Under the pieces are notes generated by a model that was given only the letters and a program-made list of their open reading frames with translations, was not told the DNA's origin and made no database searches. DNA of 64,000 bases from Pseudorhizobium flavum (GTDB taxonomy: Bacteria; Pseudomonadota; Alphaproteobacteria; Rhizobiales; Rhizobiaceae): positions 372,001 to 436,000 of the forward strand of contig NZ_LR723670.1 in NCBI RefSeq assembly GCF_902502825.2, read 5' to 3'. The position numbers and the translations under genes are program-made. The number at the start of each line of letters is the position of its first letter. Position 1 is the stretch's first letter. Positions 53,272 to 62,066 of this stretch are shown here, one piece after another.

Positions 53272-53700
53272 ATGTCCGTGGTCTCCGAGTTTCGTTCTTT
53301 CATCGCCAAGGGGAATGTCATCGATCTCGCCGTCGGGATCATTATCGGCGGTGCCTTCACGGGGATCGTCAATTCGCTCGTCAACGACATCATCATGCCC
53401 ATCGTCGGCGCAATCATCGGCGGTATCGACTTCTCCGACTACTTCATTCCACTCTCCTCCACCGTAACTGCTCCGACGCTGGCGGCAGCACGGGAGCAGG
53501 GGGCAGTCTTCGCCTATGGCAGCTTCGTTACGGTCATCTTGAATTTCCTGATCCTCGCCTGGATCATCTTCCTGATGGTTAGGGTCGTGAATCGCATCCG
53601 CCTTGCCGAGGAAAAGAAACCGGTGGAAGAGGCTCCAGCCCCGCCGCCGGCGGATGTGCTGCTGCTGGCGGAGATCCGCGACCTGCTCAAGGCCCGCTGA
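53272..53700 (+). CDS. mscL: Large-conductance mechanosensitive channel
   Basis: A 142-residue osmotic-release channel subunit. The N-terminal helix, [32 protein letters not shown], contains the MscL pore signature. The second membrane helix is [23 protein letters not shown], and the C-terminal bundle has the proline-rich stretch [23 protein letters not shown]. The length is typical. It stands alone after a 184-bp gap from the divergent histidine kinase gene, with AGGAAGGGG just before the ATG. Confidence 0.97.
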   Translation: MSVVSEFRSFIAKGNVIDLAVGIIIGGAFTGIVNSLVNDIIMPIVGAIIGGIDFSDYFIPLSSTVTAPTLAAAREQGAVFAYGSFVTVILNFLILAWIIFLMVRVVNRIRLAEEKKPVEEAPAPPPADVLLLAEIRDLLKAR

Positions 53701-53795
53701 TAATCATCACGCAAATCGATCTCGGCCTCACCGATTGTCATGGGATTCCTTCGGCCGGCTGCGCTATGAGGGACTGACAAACGGAGAGGGATCGT

Positions 53796-54965
53796 ATGTC
53801 GGTCTTGGAAAGTCTCAGCCCCCGCGCACTTGCCGCACCGGAAAGCGGCATCGTCGAAGTCATCACGTATGCGCGGGGCCAGGAGGGGCTTATTCCGCTC
53901 TGGGCGGGGGAGGGCGACCTGCCGTCGCCGGATTTCATCAACAGGGCGGCCAGCGACGCGCTCCTCGCCGGCGAGACCTTCTACACTTGGCAGCGGGGGA
54001 TACCGGAACTGCGCGAAGCGTTGTCGCGCTACTACGCAAGGCATTTCTCGGTTTCGCTTTCCAGCGACCATTTCTACGTCACCGGGTCGGGGATGCATGC
54101 CATCATGCTGGCGGCGCAGGCGCTGACCTCCCCGGGCGACGAACTTGTTTATCTTTCTCCTGCCTGGCCGAACATCGTGGCCGCCACCGAGCTTGGCGGG
54201 GCGAAGGCCGTTGCTCTTCCACTGGACTTCGCGAACGGCGCCTGGTCGCTGGATCTCCAGAAGCTTGAATCGCTGGTATCGCCCAAGACCCGGGCAATCT
54301 TCGTGAATACGCCGTCTAACCCGACAGGCTGGACCGCAAGCCGGGAGGAACTGGCAGCAATCCTGGCCATTGCCCGCAGGCACGGCATCTGGATCATTGC
54401 CGACGAGATCTATGCACTCTACCACTACGGGGAAGGAGTACGCGCACCGTCCTTCCTGGATGTCATGGAGCCGGGGGAGCGTGTGATCTTCGCCAACTCC
54501 TTCTCCAAGAACTGGTCGATGACCGGCTGGCGCGTGGGCTGGCTGGTGGCTCCACCGGAAATGGGCCAGGTTATTGAGAACCTCGTCCAGTATTCCAACT
54601 CGGGCGTCGCGCAATTTCTGCAGCGCGGCTGCGTGGCGGCTCTCGACCACGGGGACGACTTCTTCAGGGAGAACTTCGCCCGGGCGAGGCAATCGCGCGA
54701 TATCCTGTGCGATACGCTGATTGCAACGAACAGGGTGGAGACCTTGAAGCCGCAGGGGGCTCTCTATGCCTTTCTGAAGGTCGACGGTATCACCGATAGC
54801 CGGCAAGCCGCCCTCGACATTGTCGACCGGGTCCAGGTCGCGCTCGCCCCCGGCTCCGCCTTCGGGCCGGGTGGCGCGGAATTCCTCAGAGCCTGTTTCC
54901 TACGGGACCCGAAAAAGGTGCGCGTCGCGGCCGATCGGCTGGCGGACTACATCCTTGGGCTTTGA
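53796..54965 (+). CDS. Pyridoxal phosphate-dependent aminotransferase (class I/II)
   Basis: A 389-residue fold-type I aminotransferase. Motifs are TGSGMHAIMLAAQALTS near 95-110, NTPSNPTGW near 171, the PLP-ring aspartate in IADEIYALYHYGEG near 200, the Schiff-base lysine in NSFSKNWSMTGWRVGW near 237, and RACFLRDPKKVRVAADRL with the substrate Arg near 370. It resembles aspartate/aromatic aminotransferases, but the amino donor cannot be read. It begins 95 bp after mscL and ends 155 bp before galE. Confidence 0.92.
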   Translation: MSVLESLSPRALAAPESGIVEVITYARGQEGLIPLWAGEGDLPSPDFINRAASDALLAGETFYTWQRGIPELREALSRYYARHFSVSLSSDHFYVTGSGMHAIMLAAQALTSPGDELVYLSPAWPNIVAATELGGAKAVALPLDFANGAWSLDLQKLESLVSPKTRAIFVNTPSNPTGWTASREELAAILAIARRHGIWIIADEIYALYHYGEGVRAPSFLDVMEPGERVIFANSFSKNWSMTGWRVGWLVAPPEMGQVIENLVQYSNSGVAQFLQRGCVAALDHGDDFFRENFARARQSRDILCDTLIATNRVETLKPQGALYAFLKVDGITDSRQAALDIVDRVQVALAPGSAFGPGGAEFLRACFLRDPKKVRVAADRLADYILGL

Positions 54966-55120
54966 TGCCGTAAGGGGCGATCGATAAAGTTTGAGGAAAA
55001 CGATCAGCACAGGCTTAGCCATGGGCGGAGATAAACCCGGCGCAGCGCTCCACAAGTAAGCAATATTGAAGACGGACGGTGTTTCGCTTCCCGCCAACAA
55101 CAAAGGCAGGGAGCGTCGAA

Positions 55121-56155
55121 ATGGCCGTTCTGGTGACTGGTGGTGCCGGCTATATTGGCAGCCACATGGCGTGGGCGTTGCTGGATGCAGGGGAGGAGGT
55201 CGTGGTTCTCGATCGCCTGTCCACCGGCTTCCGCTGGGCCGTTCCTCCCGCCGCGCGCTTTTACCTCGGCGATGTCGGCAACATGGATCTGCTGGCGCAG
55301 GTGTTCGCCGAAAACCGAATCGATGCCGTGATGCATTTCGCCGGCTCGATCGTTGTCCCGCAATCGGTCGCACATCCTCTGGAGTACTACGACAACAACA
55401 CCAGCAAGACCCGGCTTCTGGCCGAAGCGACCATTGCTGCGGGGATCAAGCATTTCGTGTTCTCGTCAACCGCTGCCGTCTATGGCGACCAGCCGGACGA
55501 CACGCCGGTTCTGGAAAGCGCTCCTCTCCAGCCCAAGAACCCCTACGGGCAGTCGAAGCTAATGGCGGAAATCATGCTGCGCGACGCTGCCTCAGCCCAT
55601 GACTTCCGTTTCGTGGCGTTGCGCTACTTCAACGTCGCCGGCGCCGATCCGCAGGGCCGGACGGGACTTTCGACGGTAGGCGCGACGCACCTGATCAAGA
55701 TCGCCGTTGAGGCGGCTCTCGCCCAGAGATCCGGCGTCGATATCTTCGGCACCGACTACCCGACTCCCGATGGGACGGGCATCCGCGACTACATCCACGT
55801 CAGCGATCTGGTGGAGGCGCATCTGCGGGCGTTGAGCTATCTACGTCGCGGCGGAGAAGCGCTGATCGCCAACTGCGGCTACGGCCGGGGCTATTCCGTG
55901 CTGGAAGTGCTGCAAACGGTCATGCGGGTGAGCGGCGAGAGCTTCGACGTCAGATACGGGCCGCGGCGGCCCGGAGATGCGGCGAGCGTGGTCGCGAATG
56001 CCACGCTGGCGCGACGTCTTCTCGACTGGACCCCTCGCCACGACGACCTGGAACTAATCGTCCAGACGGCACTGGCCTGGGAACGACACCTGATGGAGCG
56101 GAAGATCGGTGATCTTCGGGAACTGCGGCAGCGTCTGGCTACCGCCGCCTTTTGA
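55121..56155 (+). CDS. galE: UDP-glucose 4-epimerase
   Basis: Interconverts UDP-glucose and UDP-galactose for LPS or exopolysaccharide synthesis. It is 344 residues long. The NAD-binding motif is VTGGAGYIGSHM; the catalytic triad is in FSSTAAVYG (Ser) and NPYGQSKLMAE (Tyr-Lys). The substrate-binding segments RYFNVAGADPQG and DYPTPDGTGIRDYIHVSDL are present. Replacement of the usual HFAGL by HFAGS is minor. Start ATG 55121 is preceded by AGGGAG. Confidence 0.94.
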   Translation: MAVLVTGGAGYIGSHMAWALLDAGEEVVVLDRLSTGFRWAVPPAARFYLGDVGNMDLLAQVFAENRIDAVMHFAGSIVVPQSVAHPLEYYDNNTSKTRLLAEATIAAGIKHFVFSSTAAVYGDQPDDTPVLESAPLQPKNPYGQSKLMAEIMLRDAASAHDFRFVALRYFNVAGADPQGRTGLSTVGATHLIKIAVEAALAQRSGVDIFGTDYPTPDGTGIRDYIHVSDLVEAHLRALSYLRRGGEALIANCGYGRGYSVLEVLQTVMRVSGESFDVRYGPRRPGDAASVVANATLARRLLDWTPRHDDLELIVQTALAWERHLMERKIGDLRELRQRLATAAF

Positions 56156-56270
56156 TGTGGAATTCGTTCGGAAATGGCGAAAATACGCCGCTTGTCTCCA
56201 AATGTAGCTGCTAGTTGAAGGATTTCTTAATTAGGCGGTGCTGTGGTGTTGGCGAATGGGGGACTTCCAC

Positions 56271-57521
56271 ATGCCGACCTTGATACGTAACCTTCTCATC
56301 CTCGCGGCCATCTTCTTTACCGGCGTTACCTCGGCACTCGCCGAGGAATGGCTTGTCGAGAAAGCGAACCAGCAGGTTCAGTACACGACCGACAAACAGA
56401 CATGGCAGCCCGTCAAGGCGGGGATGAACATCCCCAACAAGGCATGGATCTCCACGGGCCCGCGAGGCCGGGCGGTGCTGACCCGGGGTGTTGAAACCAT
56501 CGCGGTGCAACCGCAGACCCTGGCGGCCATCATCACCACGGAGAGCCTTTTCAACCGCAAGACGGAGGTCGTGCAGCAGCACGGCAAGCTGGCGCTCGAT
56601 ATTGAAAAGCGTAGCAGCCCGCACACCTACGTCCATACGCCGTTCCTCGCCGCTGTGGTGAAGGGAACGAGCTTCGATGTCACGGTCACGGAGAAGGACG
56701 CCTCTGTTAGCGTCGAGCGTGGCCTGGTCCAGGTGTCGTCGTTCACTGGCGGGCAGACTACCGACCTTGGTCCCGGCCAAAGCGCACGTGTCGACCAATC
56801 GCAGTCGATGAGCGTCGCGGGTGTCTCCGGCGCTCCTACAGTGTCGGCGGCCCAGCCGAGTGCGGCTAGCGTACCGGCCGTCGGGACGTTTACTCCCATC
56901 GGTGCGGATCAGGCCTCCAGCAATGGGCGGGGCGGCGACAGCAGCGGGCCTTCCGGAGGCTTTGAGGGCTCGGGCGGCTCCAGCAGCGGTACCAGCGGCA
57001 AGGTCATTGCGATCGGCAACGGCAACGGAAACGCTGGCGGAAACGGCAACGGCAATAGCGGCAACGGCAGCGGCGGCGAGAACGGCAATAGCGGGAACGG
57101 CAACGGTGCCGGGAACGGCAACGGCAATAGCGGGAACGGTGCCGGCAACGGTGCCGGGAACGGCAATGGCAATAGCGGCAACGGCAACGGAAACGCTGGC
57201 GGGAACGGCAACGGCAATAGTGGGAACGGCAACGGTGCCGGGAACGGCAATGGCAATAGCGGCAACGGCAACGGAAACGCTGGCGGGAACGGCAACGGCA
57301 ATAGTGGGAACGGCAACGGTGCCGGGAACGGCAATGGCAATAGCGGCAACGGCAACGGAAACGTTGGCGGGAACGGCAACGGCAATAGTGGGAACGGCAA
57401 CGGTGCCGGGAACGGCAACGGCAATAGCGGGAACGGCAACGGCAACGGTGCCGGGAACGGCAATGGCAATAGCGGCAACGGCAACGGAAACGCTGGCGGG
57501 AACGGCAACGGAAAAAAATGA
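56271..57521 (+). CDS. FecR-domain secreted protein with a long Gly-Asn repeat tail
   Basis: A 416-residue exported protein. A signal peptide (MPTLIRNLLILAAIFFTGVTSALA) ends at about residue 24. A FecR domain runs about 45-170: ISTGPRGRAVLTRGVETIAVQPQT, then YVHTPFLAAVVKGTSFDVTVTEKDASVSVERGLVQV. From about 240 to the end the protein is almost purely Gly-Asn (GNGNGN with AG, SG), with a final KK. This repeat could be an extended surface-exposed spacer. I chose the ATG at 56271, preceded by GGGGGA; ATG 56256 or GTG 56238 would only lengthen the leader. It lies 46 bp before a CHASE2-type c-di-GMP enzyme, and FecR-CHASE2 pairs suggest a sensing couple. Confidence 0.88.
   Translation: MPTLIRNLLILAAIFFTGVTSALAEEWLVEKANQQVQYTTDKQTWQPVKAGMNIPNKAWISTGPRGRAVLTRGVETIAVQPQTLAAIITTESLFNRKTEVVQQHGKLALDIEKRSSPHTYVHTPFLAAVVKGTSFDVTVTEKDASVSVERGLVQVSSFTGGQTTDLGPGQSARVDQSQSMSVAGVSGAPTVSAAQPSAASVPAVGTFTPIGADQASSNGRGGDSSGPSGGFEGSGGSSSGTSGKVIAIGNGNGNAGGNGNGNSGNGSGGENGNSGNGNGAGNGNGNSGNGAGNGAGNGNGNSGNGNGNAGGNGNGNSGNGNGAGNGNGNSGNGNGNAGGNGNGNSGNGNGAGNGNGNSGNGNGNVGGNGNGNSGNGNGAGNGNGNSGNGNGNGAGNGNGNSGNGNGNAGGNGNGKK
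57013..57515. repeat. 84-bp tandem repeat (minisatellite) coding for Gly-Asn
   Basis: The DNA is built of hexamers of the AACGGC/GGCAAC type ordered into an 84-bp unit (28 codons). Full copies are at 57201-57284 and 57285-57368, the latter with one base difference (GCT to GTT). A diverged third begins at 57369, and partial units lie on either side. No stop codon occurs in several frames, so long spurious readings exist on both strands. Copy number is likely variable between strains. Confidence 0.9.
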
Positions 57522-57567
57522 CCGCAACTCCGAGCCTGAAGCACGGTAACAAGGATTGTCCTCCACG

Positions 57568-60402
57568 ATGCTGGACCGGCTCTCACCGCTGAAACAGGGA
57601 AGGCGACTAGGCAGGCTGACGCGAGCAATCTCGGTCAGCCTGCTGTTGTTACTGTCTCTCTGGCTGCCGGGCGTTGGCACCGTGGAGCGTCTCGATTCGC
57701 AACTGATAGATTTCCGGGCCGCCAACGCGCCGCGGGCTGCGTCGGACCGCTTTGTCTATCTGGCAATTGACAAGGAGAGTCTGGATTACGTCGGGACGTG
57801 GCCATGGCCCCGCTCGATCCATGCCGAGATCATCGACAGGCTGGTTGCTGCAGGCGCTGGCGACATCCTTCTCGATATCGATTTCAGCACTCCCTCACGT
57901 CCGGCGGAAGACCAGGCCCTATCCGCGGCCTTGATTCGGGCCGGCGGCGGGGTGATCCTGCCGGTCTTTCTGCAGCGCCAGAACGTTGATAATCCCTTCT
58001 CGGCAACAATCACGAAACCGATCCCCGAGTTTGCGGAGAATGCTTGGCTGGCTGCCGCGGATGCGTCGCTGACGGAGGCGGGGCAATTCCGGGCGTTTGA
58101 CACGTTCAGAGGGATGAACGATGAAAACTTCACGTCGGTTGCGGTGGTGCTCTCCGCACTGCCGGAGGCGGGCCTACCGGAACAGATTGGAATCGATTTT
58201 TCGATACGGCCTGACACGGTGCGGGTAATCTCGGTGGCGGACCTGTTGCGCAACAAGGTTTCCGCAGACATGCTGGCCGGCCGTTCGGTCGTCGTGGGCG
58301 CCTACTCGACGGAACTGAAGGATCAGTTCCCTGTCCCGATCTACGGTATACTCAGCGGGCCAATGCTGCACATTCTCGCAGCCGAGACGCTGCTGCAGGA
58401 TCGTGTCCCGCAGCCGCTCGTAAGCTGGCCGATATACCTGATAACGGGGCTGCTTGTTATCGCCGCGACAATCTGGCGACGGCTGACATCGATCCCGGTC
58501 GTGGCTGCGATTGCCGTGGTGATTTCGGTGGCCTCCGAACTGGCGGCCTACTTCCTTCAGAAGCAATGGTCGCTCATCCTGCCAACAGCGACCATCCACC
58601 TGATACTGGCTCTCGGATTCACGGCACTGCTGGCCGCCAAGCTGGATCTCACCACCTTGCTTGCCGAATTGGCGAGCGCAGAGAAACGGAACTCTCGGCG
58701 GATACTCAAGCGTATCATTCAGGACAGTGTTGATGCCGTCTTCATCGTCAACGATCAGGGCACGATCATCGACCTCAGCCGCACTGCAGGCTCGCTTTCC
58801 TGTTCTTCCTGGGAGCCCAGACGTGGAAGCGATTTCTGTGAAGGAGCTCCCGCCGTACTCGTCGCGGCGCTTCGACGGAGCATCGCAGCCTTCACGGAAG
58901 GCAATCGCAACGCGCCGGCCATTCAGGAAGAATTCGACCTTGTTTGCGATGGCCAGAAGAAGCATGTCGAAGCAGTACTGACGCTGTCCTCGCTCGAGCA
59001 GTCTGGCAGTGGCAGCGATGAAGGCCACGGCCGATCCTATGCGGCCTGCATCACGATGAGAGACATCACCGCGAGAAAGGTCTACGAGGCGAAACTCCGT
59101 CGTCTGTCGCAACTCGACGATCTCACTGGTGCCTTGAACCGCCGTGAGCTGATCAACCGCATCAGGGAAAGCGCCGAGGAAGAGAAGACGCTGGCGGTCT
59201 TCGCGATCGATCTGCATCGGTTCAGCACGGTAAACGCCACGCTCGGCAGATATATCGGCGATCAGGTTCTGCAAGCGGTCTCCCGTCGCCTGATGGCGGC
59301 AGCGAGAAATATCTCGGAAGTTCCCGATGTCGGTCTTGTCGGCAGGCTTGGTGGGGATGTGTTCTGCGTTGTGCTGGCCGTGTCGGCCGACAATCCCCTT
59401 TCCTTCTACGCTGACAAGATCGTCGGTGTGTTCTCCAAAGGCATCAACTGCGGTTCGTCCAGGATCGACGTCTCCGTACGTGTCGGCGCCGCCCTGGCAA
59501 GCGACGTCGCTGGGGGTCCAGCTTCCTGGATCGACGCCGCCGAGGCTGCGCTCGATCAGGCAAAGAAGGTCGGCGGCGCCGGCTGGGCTGTCCACACGCC
59601 GGTCGAGGCCGCAGCCGAAGCCCGTACACGGCGACTGGAAAAGGACATGCGGCCGGCGCTCAAGAGAGGAGAGTTCTTCCTCGTCTACCAGCCGCAGGTA
59701 GATCTCAAGACCGGCGCTATCGTTGGGGCAGAAGCGCTCATCCGCTGGCAGCACGCGGAACTGGGCCTGGTCTCACCGATGGATTTCATCGGGATCGCCG
59801 AGGCGAACGGCTTCATCTGCGACCTTGGGCGCTGGGCGCTGGAAGAAGCCTGCAGAGAGGCCGTCCACTGGCCGTCGGATCTGACGGTCGCGGTCAACGT
59901 GTCGGCGGTCCAGTTTGCCGGATCGGATGTGCGTGAAGACGTTTTGAGGGCATTGCAGGTAACAGGGCTCCCGCCGGGCCGTCTCCATGTCGAGATCACG
60001 GAATCGACATTCGCGCTCGATGCCAAGAAGCTTCTGGAAGACATGAAGCGGCTGAAGGCGCTGGGAGTGACGATTGCTCTCGACGATTTCGGGACCGGCT
60101 ATTCGTCGCTGTCCTATATTTCCGATTTCCCGTTCGACCTGATCAAGATCGACCAGTCGTTCATACGAAGGCTAGCGGAAGATGCCGCGTCCAGGGCCAT
60201 CGTGCATGCTGTCACTGGCATTGCCGCGCAACTGGGCAGGAAGGTTCTTTGCGAAGGTATCGAGGGAGAGACGGAACGTCAGCTACTATCGGTGATGGGC
60301 TGCCAGTTTGGGCAGGGCTATCACTTTGGCCGGCCGGGCCCGGCGTCGCAGTTGCTCGCGCTCTTGGACCAAGCCAAGCCGCCTGTGGGTTTGACAGCCT
60401 GA
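57568..60402 (+). CDS. CHASE2-GGDEF-EAL membrane c-di-GMP enzyme with degenerate GGDEF
   Basis: A 944-residue integral membrane protein. The first helix is at about 20-35, an extracytoplasmic CHASE2 domain at about 45-280 (RFVYLAIDKESLDYVGTWPWPRS, DILLDIDFS), and three more helices at about 285-365. A PAS-like segment (about 385-510) precedes GGDEF (about 515-680) and EAL (about 695-940). The GGDEF motif reads GGDVF at about 595-599, so cyclase activity is doubtful. The EAL motif (GAEALIRW, Glu about 722), EITES, DDFGTGYSSLSY, LIKID and CEGIE are intact, so it should hydrolyse c-di-GMP. ATG 57568 has AAGGA 12 bases before it. Confidence 0.92.
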   Translation: MLDRLSPLKQGRRLGRLTRAISVSLLLLLSLWLPGVGTVERLDSQLIDFRAANAPRAASDRFVYLAIDKESLDYVGTWPWPRSIHAEIIDRLVAAGAGDILLDIDFSTPSRPAEDQALSAALIRAGGGVILPVFLQRQNVDNPFSATITKPIPEFAENAWLAAADASLTEAGQFRAFDTFRGMNDENFTSVAVVLSALPEAGLPEQIGIDFSIRPDTVRVISVADLLRNKVSADMLAGRSVVVGAYSTELKDQFPVPIYGILSGPMLHILAAETLLQDRVPQPLVSWPIYLITGLLVIAATIWRRLTSIPVVAAIAVVISVASELAAYFLQKQWSLILPTATIHLILALGFTALLAAKLDLTTLLAELASAEKRNSRRILKRIIQDSVDAVFIVNDQGTIIDLSRTAGSLSCSSWEPRRGSDFCEGAPAVLVAALRRSIAAFTEGNRNAPAIQEEFDLVCDGQKKHVEAVLTLSSLEQSGSGSDEGHGRSYAACITMRDITARKVYEAKLRRLSQLDDLTGALNRRELINRIRESAEEEKTLAVFAIDLHRFSTVNATLGRYIGDQVLQAVSRRLMAAARNISEVPDVGLVGRLGGDVFCVVLAVSADNPLSFYADKIVGVFSKGINCGSSRIDVSVRVGAALASDVAGGPASWIDAAEAALDQAKKVGGAGWAVHTPVEAAAEARTRRLEKDMRPALKRGEFFLVYQPQVDLKTGAIVGAEALIRWQHAELGLVSPMDFIGIAEANGFICDLGRWALEEACREAVHWPSDLTVAVNVSAVQFAGSDVREDVLRALQVTGLPPGRLHVEITESTFALDAKKLLEDMKRLKALGVTIALDDFGTGYSSLSYISDFPFDLIKIDQSFIRRLAEDAASRAIVHAVTGIAAQLGRKVLCEGIEGETERQLLSVMGCQFGQGYHFGRPGPASQLLALLDQAKPPVGLTA

Positions 60403-60430
60403 CCGCAAGCGGCAGCCGGCCTGATACCGT

Positions 60431-60655
60431 TCAGCAGATCCCGCTGCACGAGACTCGGGTCTCGGATGCCGCGAGGCGCGTGTAGAACATGTCCGCGCGT
60501 CTTTCCTGCAGGCTGGACATTTTTTGATGCAGCTGCTCCCGCGCCACCCTGTCGAGAAGATCTGCGAACGCCGCCTTGTCCATGCCGTCGGCTTCGAGCA
60601 TGAGGCCGATCAGCGGGTCGGAGAGAACTTCTGCTACTGTGAGATCGGTTGCCAT
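60431..60655 (-). CDS. Small conserved hypothetical protein
   Basis: A 74-residue cytoplasmic protein. TVAEVLSDPLIGLMLEADGMDKAAFADLLDRVA (residues 6-38) is a helical motif that I recall from several rhizobial small proteins of unknown function. Two cysteines sit in the C-terminal VSCSGIC. The stop is 28 bp beyond the EAL gene end, convergent. The ATG has GGAGGAAAAGCC before it. Nothing suggests a role beyond a location next to the microoxic cluster. Confidence 0.8.
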   Translation of the reverse strand: MATDLTVAEVLSDPLIGLMLEADGMDKAAFADLLDRVAREQLHQKMSSLQERRADMFYTRLAASETRVSCSGIC

Positions 60656-60773
60656 GGCTTTTCCTCCACCAGCTGATCCTAACGATCAATTGCGACGAAA
60701 TTAATTCAGAGGCGCCAGGATCCGGGAACGCCAGATGCGGACTGGTCCGGAACGATCTAGCCGATGCCGTGCT

Positions 60774-60787
60774 TTGACTCGCGTCAA
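60774..60787. promoter_or_regulatory. FixK/FNR-type box upstream of the GNAT-like gene
   Basis: TTGACTCGCGTCAA fits the FixK/FNR/DNR consensus TTGAY-N4-RTCAA perfectly on both arms. It lies 80 bp before the start at 60867, consistent with an activator site at about -41 of a start near 60821. The FixK-type regulator gene is 1.4 kb away. Confidence 0.75.
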
Positions 60788-60866
60788 TGCATGGATCGGG
60801 GGCAAGGTCCATGCTGAGACAGTTGCGTAGTGCTGCGAGAGACGACGGACCGTGGAGCCAGCATAA

Positions 60867-61340
60867 ATGCCCAAAGATTGCGAGATCGGGTTTCTGGAGG
60901 CGGACGATGTTGCACGCGCTTTTGCGGTGATGCAGGTCGTCATGCCGTCGCTATCCTTCGAGACGTGGAAACGCCTGTTGGCGACGGATTCACTGCGACG
61001 TCAATGGGCTGTTGCACGGGATAGGAGGGGCTACATTCGAGGTCTGGTCCGAATCCAGCCGACGAGCCAGGGGCAGGTGGCGCGAATCCTCGACGTGCCG
61101 ATCTTCGCAACCGTCTCGCTTCTGGATCACGACGGTATTTCCCGTCAACTCCTCGACTTCGCCAAGAAATGCGCCTGGGAAGAGGGGTGCGAGGCGATCC
61201 GGTTCTGGAACTCGGCGCCGGAGACACCGGAACAGCTGGAATTGCCGGAAGCCACCGATCCCCCCGTCAGCCTTTTCTATGATCTGCGCACTGACCGGCA
61301 ATGGCCAGAGCCCTACGATACCCGCCCAGTGAAGACGTAA
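60867..61340 (+). CDS. GNAT-like N-acetyltransferase-fold protein
   Basis: A 157-residue protein with a GNAT-like pattern: IGFLEADDVARAFAVMQVVMP at the start, RGYIRGLVRIQPTSQGQ as the central strands, and SRQLLDFAKKCAWEEGCEAIRFWN as the helix and strand after the cofactor site. The usual (Q/R)xxGx(G/A) acetyl-CoA loop is not apparent, so it may have lost catalysis and serve a regulatory role. It lies behind a FixK box, so probably induced when oxygen is low. Its 3' end overlaps the convergent response-regulator gene by 28 bp. Confidence 0.7.
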   Translation: MPKDCEIGFLEADDVARAFAVMQVVMPSLSFETWKRLLATDSLRRQWAVARDRRGYIRGLVRIQPTSQGQVARILDVPIFATVSLLDHDGISRQLLDFAKKCAWEEGCEAIRFWNSAPETPEQLELPEATDPPVSLFYDLRTDRQWPEPYDTRPVKT

Positions 61341-62047
61341 CCAATACCGCGCACCGACTTCACCAGTTCCGGGCGTTTGGGATCGCGCTCGATCTTCCGG
61401 CGAAGGCGCACGATCTGCGCATCGACCGCCCGATCGAAGGCCTCCATTGGCCGCCCGCGGGTCATGTCCATCAACTGGTCGCGTGACAGAACCCGGCCGG
61501 AATTCTTCACGAGCGAGACGAGCATGTCGAACTCTCCGGTTGTCAGGCCGATCTCGCCGCCCTCCGGATCGTACAGCATTCGACGGCTGACATTGAGGGA
61601 CCAGCCATCAAATGAGAAGACTTCCTCTTCCGGCGCGGCGCTGACCTTGGCGGGAGTGGATGTGGCCCGCCGCCGCAGGATCGACTTCAACCTCGCGTGT
61701 ACCTCGCGGAGGTGGAAGGGCTTGGCTATGTAATCATCGGCTCCGATCTCAAGGCCAACGATGCGATCGACGACGTCGTCGCGACCGGTCAGCATGACGA
61801 TCGGGACGTCGGACTGGCTCCGAATTTCGCGGGCGAGATCCAGTCCGTCCTGCCCACCGGGAAGGGAGAGATCCAGCAGGATGGCGTCGAACGTCTTCTG
61901 CCGCATCTCCACGCGCATTTCGATTCCGTCGGCGACGCAGGTGACCGAGTATTCCTCCTCCTCGAAATATCGGGCGAGGAGGTTGCGGATACGCGGATCG
62001 TCGTCGATCACGAGGAGGTGGGGAGGGCTGTTCACGTCCGGTTTCAT
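61313..62047 (-). CDS. fxkR: OmpR-family response regulator, FxkR-like
   Basis: A 244-residue two-component regulator. The receiver has VIDDDPRIRNLLARYFEE, the phospho-Asp in AILLDLSLPGG near residue 53, MLTGRDD and DYIAKPFHLRE with the conserved Lys. The winged-helix DNA-binding domain follows (EIGLTTGEFDMLVSLVKN, SRDQLMDMTRGR, RRKIERDPKRPELVKSVRGIGYVF). Beside a fixK gene and a FixL-like hybrid kinase, it corresponds to FxkR of the Rhizobium etli hFixL-FxkR-FixK cascade. I prefer ATG 62047 to one at 62065 that lies directly against the K-box and has no ribosome site. Confidence 0.85.
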   Translation of the reverse strand: MKPDVNSPPHLLVIDDDPRIRNLLARYFEEEEYSVTCVADGIEMRVEMRQKTFDAILLDLSLPGGQDGLDLAREIRSQSDVPIVMLTGRDDVVDRIVGLEIGADDYIAKPFHLREVHARLKSILRRRATSTPAKVSAAPEEEVFSFDGWSLNVSRRMLYDPEGGEIGLTTGEFDMLVSLVKNSGRVLSRDQLMDMTRGRPMEAFDRAVDAQIVRLRRKIERDPKRPELVKSVRGIGYVFTGRVS

Positions 62048-62066
62048 GCGCCGCCGATTCTGCATT

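Noticed and set aside
57013..57515. The regular repeats looked like a CRISPR array at first sight
   Set aside because: Units are contiguous without unique spacers, are in frame with a secreted protein, and no cas gene is in the window.
56211..57725. Long leftward readings across the Gly-Asn repeat rich in Val-Ala-Ile or Pro-Leu
   Set aside because: They arise because the hexameric repeat has no stop codons in several frames. They have no start context, cross the ends of the real gene, and show no family similarity.
62047..62065. Upstream ATG at 62065 for the FxkR-like gene
   Set aside because: It lies 1 bp from the K-box and lacks a ribosome site. The ATG at 62047 leaves room for a promoter and a leader.
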